The notes under the pieces: model-generated
Told to the model about the DNA's origin: nothing
Databases searched by the model: none
What the model saw: only the letters and a program-made list of their open reading frames with translations
Made by a program: the position numbers and the translations under genes
In this document: piece after piece, positions 36,215-45,031 of the stretch
How positions within the stretch are numbered: the first letter of the stretch is position 1
Layout of the letters: every line of letters begins with the position of its first letter
DNA from: Sulfobacillus sp.
GTDB lineage: Bacteria > Bacillota > Sulfobacillia > Sulfobacillales > Sulfobacillaceae
DNA length: 64,000 nucleotides
Reading direction: 5' to 3'
NCBI GenBank assembly: GCA_027309085.1
Contig: DAIDDL010000003.1
Location: 109,174-173,173 of the forward strand

Positions 36215-37096
36215 ATGGATCTTGAAATCGTGTTTCGATTCAGTCCTCCGTCGGCATTTGGTTTGCCGGGTGACGACTTTCTGGTGATTCCAGGAGGAGA
36301 AAATGGTCAAAAACAAATTGTCTCCTCAACCATCGATTCGGTAACTGGCAATCAACTCCTTGAGGGTACGCTTAGCAGTTACCGCGAGGTCGGTCAAGGT
36401 GTCAACATGGAGTTTGTGGTCGGGTCGTACGTGGGACGTTTAAGGGACAATGTGTTATTCTTGCACACTAATGCCACCGATACCGATAATGTGGTTGCAC
36501 AAAGTCAAGAAATTGCCGAATCGTTGGCGCTGTGGCTTAGCCATCACTTGTCCGCAGTGATTTCAGCAAGTTTGGTTCAATTTGTGGACCGCACGGCCGG
36601 TCAACGGATTCCCACCATGCGCACGCGAGCATGGTTACGGGCTCGCTATTACCACGTTCCGACCATAGAACGGGGGGTAAAGGACTGGCTGGATGGAGAC
36701 ACAGCAGACTCTTTGGCGGCAGGTCTCCGCTACTATCGGATGGGATCATTCTTGTTGGAACAAGGCCAAGCCTCGCGGGACGACTTTCGGTCACAATTGG
36801 TTTCGGAGGCCATTCTCAATTTCTACAAGAGCGTGTCGGTTATTTTGGGCGATCCAAGTGCGGGGGACCGAGACTGGCAGCGGAGATACCGTCAGTTTGG
36901 ATTGAGCGACGAATTCTTTAAGACGGAAGTCGAGTGGCTACGCAAGGACATTCGGAACCACGGGGATGTCGCGCACTATCGGCTCCAAGCCGTTCCCATA
37001 GACGAATCCATGGAGTGGGCCATGCATGCTCGCCGTATTGCCCAACAAGTTATTGAAGGTGCCAAGAGCGCAAGGAGTTCCGCGGCCGATGTATAG
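36215..37096 (+). CDS. Unknown protein with C-terminal HEPN-like region
   Basis: A 293-residue protein of no family I can name. Residues 1-90 look like a beta-rich domain. Residues 140-285 are mostly helical (RYYRMGSFLLEQG, EAILNFYKSVSVIL, EFFKTEVEWLRKDI) and contain IRNHGDVAH (R247-x6-H254), the R-x4-6-H type motif of HEPN RNase domains. ATG 36215 is chosen because AGGGGTGA precedes it; the frame is open upstream to 36041. It follows the Mrr-like nuclease gene in the same direction, so a defence or toxin-like role is a fair hypothesis, not an assignment. Confidence 0.6.
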   Translation: MDLEIVFRFSPPSAFGLPGDDFLVIPGGENGQKQIVSSTIDSVTGNQLLEGTLSSYREVGQGVNMEFVVGSYVGRLRDNVLFLHTNATDTDNVVAQSQEIAESLALWLSHHLSAVISASLVQFVDRTAGQRIPTMRTRAWLRARYYHVPTIERGVKDWLDGDTADSLAAGLRYYRMGSFLLEQGQASRDDFRSQLVSEAILNFYKSVSVILGDPSAGDRDWQRRYRQFGLSDEFFKTEVEWLRKDIRNHGDVAHYRLQAVPIDESMEWAMHARRIAQQVIEGAKSARSSAADV

Positions 37097-38022
37097 GCAT
37101 GCAATAGCCGTGGGGCTGCGGCAGTTGCATGGTATTCTTAGGGCGGTCGAACAAGACGTTGAGTGCGGTTAGGACAGACCTGGTAAATGTGGACGGTGCT
37201 GCGTATGAAGCTAACACCCAACCGGAATTCGATTGGCACTGGCCCCAAAAGCCGCTTCCCCACTTGGAGAATCCTTGCTCGTGAGAATAATGCGGCGACT
37301 TACTATCTGTACCCGATGACGCGTAGCAGCATCTAACCACCCGTCTGATGCACGGGACCATGACTATCTCTCAGTATGTACGGCGTCCTCTTATATTTAT
37401 CCTCACCTGCACTTTTTCCGGAGCCATAGGGATTTATCATGATGCCCATGCACCGTTTCGCTGTAACCAGTGGAGACGTGAAGAGCATTTCCTCGCCGCG
37501 CTGGGTTTCAACACCTCTATGCATTTCTCGGCACTCTGATTTAGGTGGTCCCTGTCTGAGTCGGCGTGAATGGCTTTAGCCATTTGCCGCTGAAGGTGGT
37601 TGGGATAGCAAGGGATATATGAGTGCGGTGGATGCTAACGCCACTCCGGGTCTATGCGGTGTTGACGACCATCTTCAGACATAGCACGATCGTTAGGCTG
37701 TCGTTCCGGCAGCACGGGTATTGTTCATTATGCTGGTTTCTCGGCATGCGGTCGCAAATTTCCATTCGGGTCAGGCGGATGAGTATGGGTATTGCCCCAT
37801 TATTTTCTTTTCAAGAGAGCTTTCAGCAATTTTGTTATTGCTTCATCGCCGCATCTAATATCATGTCATGACAAAAAGGGAATGCGAATATATTGAAACC
37901 GTATTATCGCTCAAATCTAAGTTTTGCGCATATGGTTTTGGCCATCATCTCGTACTCTATTGCGTCGTCCATGATTGTGCCTGCGCACCACGATTCTCAA
38001 CCCCACTGAGGAGGTTAAAATC
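37097..38022. other. Region of about 925 bp, no gene seen
   Basis: No ORF with family resemblance on either strand. The last part should hold the promoter of the MFS gene at 38023. Confidence 0.45.
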
Positions 38023-39363
38023 ATGGGAATGCTGACTCCAGACGCAAGACCCGTCAGGTTTGGAGATTTACCTCTGGGAAAGTTTGTCCGCCGTCTGACT
38101 ATATTGTCCGCTATGGGACTATTTCTTGACGGTTATGACCTGACAATTATTTCGGTAGCCTTGTTGTTCATCAAGCCGCAGTTTCATCCAGCTCCTTACC
38201 TTGTGGGTTTAGTTGGAGCTGCCGCGTTAGGGGGCATGTTTGTCGGCTCTCTGGTTTTAGGCAATCTCAGTGACCGCTACGGCCGTCGGACGATGTATGT
38301 TTTTGACTTGCTGTTCTTTGTGGTATTCGCAATTCTTTCTGCACTGTCCCAAAACATGGTCGAACTAATTATCTTCCGATTTTTTCTCGGTATTGGGATT
38401 GGAGCCGATTATCCCATTTCCTCGGCATTGACAGCCGAATTCGCTCCTACCAAACGGCGGGGCATGCTGTTGGTGACTACAATCGCGTTTTGGCAGGTGG
38501 GGGCTGTCGTAGCCTATGGAGCGAGTCTCTTAATGCTGCACATTGGGCCGGAGGCGTGGCGCTGGATGCTGGCTTCTGGAGCGATCCCAGCATTGATTGT
38601 CATGTGGCTGCGTAGAACTATCCCGGAATCTCCGCGCTGGCTGACAGCCACGGGACGGCCGGCGGAAGGAATGAAGATCGCACAGGAGGTGGCGACCGCA
38701 CAAGGCGCACTCCTCAAAGAAGACATCCCGGACACTCCAACTCCAACGCACAAGGTTGCGTCATTTCGGCGGCTATTCGAACCCGATCTGATTCGCCTGA
38801 CGATTTTCACCGCCGGATGTTGGTTTCTATTCGATGTTGGGGATTATGGCACTATCGTCTTTTTCCCCACGATCTTCAAAATGATGGCTGGGTCCACTTT
38901 GATGTCGTCTGTCTTAGCCTCAGGAGCTATTGCAGCCATTGCTTTTGTTGGGATTGCTATTGACTGGCTGATCGTCGACAAGGTCGGGCGAAAACTTCCC
39001 CAGGCTGTGGGATTTTTAGGACTAGGCGTGATTTTCATTACCATGGCGCTGATCAAACCGGCATTTGCTCTCTTTCTTATCTTGTTCCTCGTGATGTATA
39101 TATTTCAGCAAGGTCCAGGCCAGATGACGTATGTCTTCCCGGGGGAAGTGTTCCCCACATCCGTGCGTGCCACGGGACATGGATTTGCGACCTCATTTTC
39201 CCGGTTAGGTGGCCTCTTAGGAGTCTTCGTGTTCCCAATAATGTTGGCAAAGTACGGGTTGGGATCCGGACTGTTACTGTTCGGGGTCTGTGCTTTGGGC
39301 GGGTTTGTGCTCACCGTCTGGCTAGCCCCGGAACCCAAAGGCAAAAAATTAGCCGACGCGTAA
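38023..39363 (+). CDS. MFS transporter, sugar-porter/metabolite:H+ symporter type
   Basis: A 446-residue, 12-TM carrier. It has GNLSDRYGRRTM between TM2 and TM3, RFFLGIGIGADYPISSALTAEF in TM4-5, PESPRWLTATGRP after TM6, and VFPGEVFPTSVRATGHGFATS in TM10-11, all typical of the sugar-porter/phosphate-symporter cluster. ATG 38023 has GAGGAGG 8 bases upstream. It is 123 bp upstream of a DapA-family lyase, so the pair probably imports and splits one organic acid. Confidence 0.88.
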   Translation: MGMLTPDARPVRFGDLPLGKFVRRLTILSAMGLFLDGYDLTIISVALLFIKPQFHPAPYLVGLVGAAALGGMFVGSLVLGNLSDRYGRRTMYVFDLLFFVVFAILSALSQNMVELIIFRFFLGIGIGADYPISSALTAEFAPTKRRGMLLVTTIAFWQVGAVVAYGASLLMLHIGPEAWRWMLASGAIPALIVMWLRRTIPESPRWLTATGRPAEGMKIAQEVATAQGALLKEDIPDTPTPTHKVASFRRLFEPDLIRLTIFTAGCWFLFDVGDYGTIVFFPTIFKMMAGSTLMSSVLASGAIAAIAFVGIAIDWLIVDKVGRKLPQAVGFLGLGVIFITMALIKPAFALFLILFLVMYIFQQGPGQMTYVFPGEVFPTSVRATGHGFATSFSRLGGLLGVFVFPIMLAKYGLGSGLLLFGVCALGGFVLTVWLAPEPKGKKLADA

Positions 39364-39407
39364 ACGGTGTTTCCACTGGCCTCTCTTTACGCGAATGAAG
39401 AACATGC

Positions 39408-39451
39408 CACGGTCCGCGCCCGCCACATTTCTACGGGCGGTGCGGGCCGTG
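39408..39451. repeat. GC-rich hairpin between MFS and lyase genes
   Basis: CACGGTCCGCGCCCGCC and GGGCGGTGCGGGCCGTG are imperfect inverted arms around a loop of about 10 bases. Without a T tract, it may be an mRNA stabiliser or attenuator that lowers downstream expression. Confidence 0.4.
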
Positions 39452-39486
39452 AGGTCAAGAATGCGACATAAGAAAGGAGGAGACCC

Positions 39487-40368
39487 ATGGGAAGCCAATT
39501 GATCGCTGAGCTGTTATCACTTTATGCCCCCACGGGTTTATTGGACTGGGAAGCCTATCGCCAACAAATTCGGCGGGTGGCACCCTACGTTACGGGGCTG
39601 CTAGTGGGAGGGCTGGCTGGAGATGGACTACAACTGTCTGCTATAGAGTTTTCTGCTCAAATGCGAGCAGCTCACGATGAAGCCCGGGGGTTACCGGTAT
39701 GGCAAGGGGTCCTGGCGTCTTCCTCTTTGGAGGCTTTGCGAAAAATAGACGAAGCGTGCAAGGCACGGGCCGTGGGTGTAGTAGTCTCAGGTCCTGTAGG
39801 TCAGACGAGTTGGAGCGAAGCCACACAGAGATATTGGGATGAAGTTTTAACATCGGCTTCCCTACCGGTGATTATCTATGACGAACCCAAAATCACAGCG
39901 CGGTGTCCCTCCGTCACGGTGGCTAAGCTTCTGCAACACCCCGTGGTTGTAGGCTACAAAGACAGCACCAAGGACGTCATCCACGCAGCTTGTGTGAGTG
40001 CCCACTTATCCGGAAAGGATTACTATTCCGGCAGTGACGGCCTCACCTGGCCGCTGATGGCCATGGGGGCCTGCGGTGTTATTTCTCTCTTGGTTGACCC
40101 ATTTCCTCAGTTGCTGAGGCGCCTGACGACAGAGGCAGAAGCTCTCGATGTTGTGGCAGCCCGGGCAACTCACCAGGTCATTGTGCAGCTTCGCCACATT
40201 CTCACACAGTGGCCAAACCAGGACGGCTACAAAATAGTGCTCCACACGCTGGGGATTGGCATGATGCCAGAGGAGAAGGTAAACTCCTCTGGCTTAAGTC
40301 CGTCAGTGCTGATCCAGCAAGTGAGCAATTTGAAGGCCCGTTATCCCGCCATCCTCAACACGTGGTGA
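39487..40368 (+). CDS. DapA/N-acetylneuraminate-lyase superfamily aldolase
   Basis: A 293-residue TIM-barrel class I aldolase. The Schiff-base lysine is in VVGYKDSTKD (about Lys158), and the conserved tyrosine is in VIIYDEP (about Tyr131). The superfamily's GGLAGDGLQLS segment replaces the GTTGE of true dihydrodipicolinate synthases, so a catabolic 2-keto-3-deoxy-acid aldolase or dehydratase is likelier than DapA. GAAAGGAGGAG precedes ATG. Partner of the MFS carrier upstream. Confidence 0.85.
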   Translation: MGSQLIAELLSLYAPTGLLDWEAYRQQIRRVAPYVTGLLVGGLAGDGLQLSAIEFSAQMRAAHDEARGLPVWQGVLASSSLEALRKIDEACKARAVGVVVSGPVGQTSWSEATQRYWDEVLTSASLPVIIYDEPKITARCPSVTVAKLLQHPVVVGYKDSTKDVIHAACVSAHLSGKDYYSGSDGLTWPLMAMGACGVISLLVDPFPQLLRRLTTEAEALDVVAARATHQVIVQLRHILTQWPNQDGYKIVLHTLGIGMMPEEKVNSSGLSPSVLIQQVSNLKARYPAILNTW

Positions 40369-40570
40369 TCTTTTGCGGTCAATAGCGAGGTTGCGGTGCG
40401 CCAGAGGATATCTCATAACCCGCGACCTCGGTCTTATTGGTTCAATTCGAGCGGACTTACTGGGAACCCAGAGATGGCGGGAAATTTCACAACTTGGTAA
40501 CAGGATGGCCGTTGGCTGCGCAGGTTGCACAATGTGAGGATAGGTGCAGGGTGTCTAAGAGGAATTCTGT

Positions 40571-40984
40571 TTATGTGGCATCACTTCTCGAAGTCGTTGT
40601 CCGCTTCGCCACCGCCAGACGAATAGCATCGATTAGAGAAATAAAGTACCGACTGTCATCGTCATCAGGGATCTGGTCAAAATGCCGGCATCGCCGCTGT
40701 TCGAAAAAAAGGCATAACCGCAAGACATCTAATTTAGTGGGGAGAAGGGTTCCGTTATTCCAGGATTGCTTGACCTTATTTGCTATTTTGGCAACGGGGT
40801 CGAACCCTCCTTTTTCTTTATACGCATCATAAGTCAGGGCGAACTCGAAAACATCCATCCAACTGGAGCCGGGTGTAGGAATGTCGCCGATTGTCAGTGC
40901 CTCTGAGGAAATGATACGTCCGCTGAAATGTTCTCGGTCGTTGTCTGGCGTTGGCACTGGTCCCCATGGGCCTTTCCGGTTCAT
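40571..40984 (-). CDS. Hypothetical protein, 137 aa
   Basis: I do not recognise this protein. It is soluble, charged and probably helical (DVFEFALTYDAYKEKGGFDPVAKIANKVKQSW; LDVLRLCLFFEQRRCRHF). The ATG at 40984 has GGAGGGA 6 bases upstream, and coding-like composition supports a real gene. It stands alone, convergent with the lyase gene. Confidence 0.55.
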   Translation of the reverse strand: MNRKGPWGPVPTPDNDREHFSGRIISSEALTIGDIPTPGSSWMDVFEFALTYDAYKEKGGFDPVAKIANKVKQSWNNGTLLPTKLDVLRLCLFFEQRRCRHFDQIPDDDDSRYFISLIDAIRLAVAKRTTTSRSDAT

Positions 40985-41410
40985 CGAGAGTCCCTCCATT
41001 TTCATTAATTTGTGCTGTGCGCCATTCATTTTACCCTGGTATCGTCTGCCGATGGTTCGTTGAAGTTTTTACGGCGTCGCGTCTTACCGGCACTGCTGCA
41101 AGAGTCCACAAATCCAGCGTGAGGCCGTCACCACAAATGGGAAATATGGCCATACTGCCGCCTGACATTAGGGGTTAAGAGCAATGGTTCTGGTTCGAAT
41201 ACCGCTCTGAGCCGCCGTTGTATGAACCGTATAGTGTTTGCCTATTTCCTGCTGTGTGTGGCTGTCGCTAGCCTTCATCACGTGTGAGACAGCCTGTTGG
41301 GTAGGAAGGACCTGCTGATGGTGCTTCCGGTATGTGCCCAATGCATATTGGGTGATTATCTAAATCCCAATCACAGCCAGCCGACACCCGCAAATGGCCA
41401 AGCGGAAGGC
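40985..41410. other. Intergenic region, about 425 bp, no gene seen
   Basis: Nothing recognisable except the promoter side of the hypothetical gene on the left and a strong terminator just beyond its right edge. Confidence 0.4.
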
Positions 41411-41450
41411 AAAAAAGACCCCGGAGAAAGTTTTCTTCTCCGGGGTCTTT
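41411..41450 (-). terminator. Strong terminator of the ACS-type MFS gene
   Basis: On the minus strand AAAGACCCCGGAGAA and TTCTCCGGGGTCTTT form a perfect 15-pair stem with a 7-base loop and a run of six T. It begins 5 bases after the stop codon of the MFS gene. Confidence 0.92.
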
Positions 41451-41454
41451 CCAT

Positions 41455-42687
41455 TCAGGACGAGGCGGTCTTTAATGGAATACTGGCCTTTGGATCAGCG
41501 GTGCGCAACATAGTTCCTTGCAAAATCAACAGGCAGATCACCGCTGCCACGAGCCCTCCAATCATAAAGAGGAAGCCTCCGGTAAATGAATGGGAGACCG
41601 TCACAATAATGCCGATGACGATGGGAGCCACGAACCCGCCAATTTGACCGCCGAAATTCACAAACCCGGTAAATGTTCCGCGAAGCGCGTCAGGAATCAA
41701 GTCCATCGGGATGGCCCAGATGGGACCGAATCCTCCGAACAAAAAGAACGCGGCTACGGACAGGCCGAACACGCTGCTTCCAACCGAATGCGCGGTGTAG
41801 GCCATGTACAGAAAGATGCTGGAAAGCAGATAGCTCACGGCGACTAATAGCGCTTTGTGCCGGTTCATGCGGTTGCCCAGCCAGCCGATGATGACAAGCC
41901 CGAAGAATCCCAGCACATACGGGACGGAGGCATCAAATCCCAATGCCGCGAGATTGATATGGCGGCTGAGCGACAGGTAGCTCGGCATCCAGCCCAAGAA
42001 TCCCCAAAATGCGATGTTAAAGAACAAATAGGCCAAAAATATCAGCCAAATGCCCGGCTGACCCAGCACAGCCCGCCAATTGGCTGGCTGCCCATGCCTA
42101 TTGTGTACCGGGGTGTGGACCACCCCTCCCGGAGGCGTGGTGGGAATCAGTTTCCAAATGAGGAACGCCATAATGACGCCCGGGATCGTGAACAGCAAAA
42201 ACAGGCCATGCCACCCGACTTTTGCCAGCAGCCAGGTGGAGAGCGGAGCGACAAAGGCCGGTCCTAGAGCAATGGCCGTCAGGAATAGGCCGTTGGCGGA
42301 AGAACGTTCCGATGACGTAAAGAAGTCGCCAATCAATTTAAACTGGGCGCCATTTTCCAAGCCTTCGCCGACACCAAAAAGCGTGCGCACGACGATGAGA
42401 AGGCCAGCAGAAAACGCCAAGCCAGTCATGCCTGTAAACAGCGACCACCAAATCAGTGCAACCACAAGAATTTTGCGGGCGCCAAACCGGTCAGCCAGCC
42501 AGCCGCCGGGAATCTGCAAGATAGCGTATCCAAAGGTAAAGGATGAGAGCACAATGCCGAAGATGGCGGGGCTCATATGCAAGGATTTCATGATAGTGGG
42601 TCCGGCAACGGAAATGTTAATGCGGTCAAGGTAAGCCACAAACATCATTAGCCAGATCAGGGTGAGCATGGTCCACTTCTTGCTCAT
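41455..42687 (-). CDS. MFS transporter, anion:cation symporter (ACS) type
   Basis: A 410-residue carrier of the ACS family (phthalate, tartrate, glucarate, sialate porters): MLTLIWLMMFVAYLDRINISVAGPTI is the diagnostic first helix with its D-R-x-N motif, followed by GGWLADRFGARKIL and LFGVGEGLENGAQ. The start ATG 42687 has AGGAGG 7 bases upstream. It is divergent from an IclR regulator and next to CoA-transferase and HMG-CoA-lyase-like genes, so it probably imports a branched dicarboxylate. Confidence 0.9.
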   Translation of the reverse strand: MSKKWTMLTLIWLMMFVAYLDRINISVAGPTIMKSLHMSPAIFGIVLSSFTFGYAILQIPGGWLADRFGARKILVVALIWWSLFTGMTGLAFSAGLLIVVRTLFGVGEGLENGAQFKLIGDFFTSSERSSANGLFLTAIALGPAFVAPLSTWLLAKVGWHGLFLLFTIPGVIMAFLIWKLIPTTPPGGVVHTPVHNRHGQPANWRAVLGQPGIWLIFLAYLFFNIAFWGFLGWMPSYLSLSRHINLAALGFDASVPYVLGFFGLVIIGWLGNRMNRHKALLVAVSYLLSSIFLYMAYTAHSVGSSVFGLSVAAFFLFGGFGPIWAIPMDLIPDALRGTFTGFVNFGGQIGGFVAPIVIGIIVTVSHSFTGGFLFMIGGLVAAVICLLILQGTMLRTADPKASIPLKTASS

Positions 42688-42849
42688 TAAACAACCTCCT
42701 TCTCGTCGTGGTAAGGAAATGCTCGGCCGACGGACGAGCCGAGTATATACCGTATAGCGGAACAAGAACCATCATTTTATGGACTTAGTTCGCGCTTTCA
42801 TTTATACTCTTACCTGAGCTTCTCGTCAACCAATAGTGATTATAATGTG

Positions 42850-42860
42850 TAATCTGATTA
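42850..42860. promoter_or_regulatory. Short palindrome in the MFS/IclR divergent promoter region
   Basis: TAATC-T-GATTA is a perfect 11-base dyad in AT-rich DNA 30 bases before the IclR start. A GC-rich hairpin CTCGGC/GCCGAG lies near 42722. The dyad may be an IclR operator; evidence is positional only. Confidence 0.35.
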
Positions 42861-42890
42861 TTATATGCGTGAATACCTGCGGAAAGCCGG

Positions 42891-43670
42891 GTGCAACAAG
42901 TGGCCGATACCTCGAATGACGGCAGTGTGCAAGTGATTTTTCGTGTGGGGGATCTCCTCGATGTTATTGCGCTCAAATCGCCGGTTTCTCTTCAAGACCT
43001 GACGAAAGAAACCGGCCTGCCAAAAACCACCGTGCACCGTCTGCTGCGTTCTCTTGAGGAAACGCGGATGGTGACAAAAACTCGGAAAGGTTTCATTATG
43101 GGTCCCCGCATTGGGCAGTGGCAAGCTCCCGCCGATCACTACCGGCGGCTCGCCATGTGGAGTCAGCCGATTTTAAATGACTTGGCCGCACAGACCATGG
43201 AGACAGCCAGCCTCTTTATCGGCCTCAGAGATCACCGGAGGTGTCTGGCTGTCGCGCAGGGGCCGCAGGAAATCCGGCACGTCCTGCAGCCTGACGACTC
43301 CTTCCCTTTGGGGATAGGCTCGTCGGGCAAGCTTCTTATCAGCGGGCTGTCCCGCGCCGAACGCGTGCGCGCACTCGACGCCACGAGGGTGAGATTTCCT
43401 GGCGTGGATATCGCCCGCGCTGGGCTCGATGAGGAACTTGACCAAATCTTTGACCGTGGATGCGCTGTGTCCCTTGAGGAGCGTGAAGTGGGACTGGCCG
43501 CGGTGTCATGTCTCCTCGGTTCCGTCAAGGTGGCGTGCCTGAGCATTACCGGACCGGCGAGCCGTTTTGATTCGGGGAGTATTGAACGATTTATGAAGAT
43601 GTTGAAGGACGCAGCAGACAGCCTTGACGCGGTGCTGAGTCATGCGTCTGGGGAGGAGATTTCGCATTAA
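42891..43670 (+). CDS. IclR-family transcriptional regulator
   Basis: A 259-residue regulator with an N-terminal winged helix (LLDVIALKSPVSLQDLTKETGLPKTTVHRLLRSLEE) and a C-terminal IclR effector domain (PLGIGSSGKLLISGLS; GCAVSLEEREVGLAAVSCLL). IclR proteins in such clusters sense the imported acid or an intermediate. The start is GTG. It is divergent from the ACS carrier and its stop overlaps the start region of the CaiB-type gene. Confidence 0.9.
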   Translation: MQQVADTSNDGSVQVIFRVGDLLDVIALKSPVSLQDLTKETGLPKTTVHRLLRSLEETRMVTKTRKGFIMGPRIGQWQAPADHYRRLAMWSQPILNDLAAQTMETASLFIGLRDHRRCLAVAQGPQEIRHVLQPDDSFPLGIGSSGKLLISGLSRAERVRALDATRVRFPGVDIARAGLDEELDQIFDRGCAVSLEEREVGLAAVSCLLGSVKVACLSITGPASRFDSGSIERFMKMLKDAADSLDAVLSHASGEEISH

Positions 43671-44868
43671 CAGCGGAGCATTGAAAGACATTGTCGTTCT
43701 CGAACTGGGGTCATTGATTGCCGCACCCTTTGCCACACGGCTCCTGGCGGACTTTGGAGCGAGGGTGATCAAAGTGGAGGCCCTGACAGGGGATCCGTTA
43801 AGGCAGTGGGGGATTCAGCATCCGGATTTAGGCACCTCGTACTGGTCTCTTGTCCAGTCCCGCAGCAAGGAACTGATCGCCATTGATTTACATAAGCCCG
43901 AAGGGGCCTCTCTTGTTTATGCCCTGGCCAAATCTGCTGACATTGTGGTGGAAAATTTCCGGCCGGGCCGCCTGGACGAATGGGGCATTGGATTTGACCA
44001 GCTGAAACGGGTCAACCCGGACCTGATTATGGTTAGCATTTCGGGATATGGACAGACCGGCCCTTACCGGGACCGCCCGGGATTTGGCAATATTGCTGAA
44101 TCGATGGGGGGGATCCGGGCTGTGACGGGATATGAAGATGGCGAGCCGCTGCGCGTAGGGGTGAGCCTTGGAGATCAAGTGGCATCTCTTTATGCTGTGA
44201 TCGGCGCGTTGTTAGCCTTGCACAGCCGGGACCATGCTGGCGGCGGTGAACATGTGGACGTGGCCCTCACAGAGGCGGTCTTCAGTTTAACGGAAGCGGC
44301 CCTGACGGAATACACGGTGGCGGGGGTGGTTCCGCACAGGACGGGCAATCGCCTGCACCGGGCCGCGCCGTCAGGAGTTTTTGCCACGAAGGATGGCAAG
44401 TGGGTGGCGATTGGCGCTAACGGTGATTCAATATTCGCGCGGTTCGCCAAGGCGATTGGCCATGCGGAGTGGGCGGACAACCCCGAATTAATGACCAATG
44501 CCGGACGGGTAGCCCAGGTGGAATGGCTGGAAGAGAAAATCGGAGAATGGACCAAATCGCATACATCGGGCGAAGTGATAGCCGCGTTGGTGGCGGCTGA
44601 AGTGCCAGCCGGGCCCATGTACACCATCGCAGATATTGCGCAGGATCCGAATTTTTTGGAGAGGGAGGCCATTACCTCTTATGCTCTCGGTGGCGGTGCG
44701 GACCCGATTGTCATGCCCGGCATCGTCCCCAAACTGGAGAATCACCCCGGCAGCGTACGGTTTATCCACCATGCGATTGGAGAAGACACTGAGCGCGTAC
44801 TGACCGATCTCTTGCATTCGTCTCCGCAGGATATTGCGGCACTGCGTGACCAGGGCGTTATCCGTTAA
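43666..44868 (+). CDS. CaiB/BaiF family (class III) CoA-transferase
   Basis: A 400-residue class III CoA-transferase: ALKDIVVLELGSLIAAPFATRLLADFGARVIKVE, NFRPGRLDEWGIGFDQLK and ISGYGQTGPYRDRPGFG are hallmark stretches, with PAGPMYTIADIAQDPNF near the end. It would move CoA from succinyl-CoA or similar to a dicarboxylate such as citramalate, itaconate or 3-hydroxy-3-methylglutarate. The start is unusual: GGGAGGAG ends 7 bases before an ATT codon (43666), which overlaps the IclR stop and gives the expected N terminus. The nearest ATG (43642) has no ribosome binding site, and a TTG at 43681 is too distant. Confidence 0.88.
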   Translation: MNSGALKDIVVLELGSLIAAPFATRLLADFGARVIKVEALTGDPLRQWGIQHPDLGTSYWSLVQSRSKELIAIDLHKPEGASLVYALAKSADIVVENFRPGRLDEWGIGFDQLKRVNPDLIMVSISGYGQTGPYRDRPGFGNIAESMGGIRAVTGYEDGEPLRVGVSLGDQVASLYAVIGALLALHSRDHAGGGEHVDVALTEAVFSLTEAALTEYTVAGVVPHRTGNRLHRAAPSGVFATKDGKWVAIGANGDSIFARFAKAIGHAEWADNPELMTNAGRVAQVEWLEEKIGEWTKSHTSGEVIAALVAAEVPAGPMYTIADIAQDPNFLEREAITSYALGGGADPIVMPGIVPKLENHPGSVRFIHHAIGEDTERVLTDLLHSSPQDIAALRDQGVIR

Positions 44869-45031
44869 CTGGGGACCCTGCGCGCCAATTGGCAGGCAGG
44901 GAGGGAAAACTCCGGGGTCAGTGCAAACGGGGAACCAGATGGCTGTACTTTATCAAACCGGAGCAAAAAACTGCGCCATTCTTCCCGAACATCCAAAAGG
45001 GGCGCCGAGATATCCCGGTGCCCTTCGCGAT

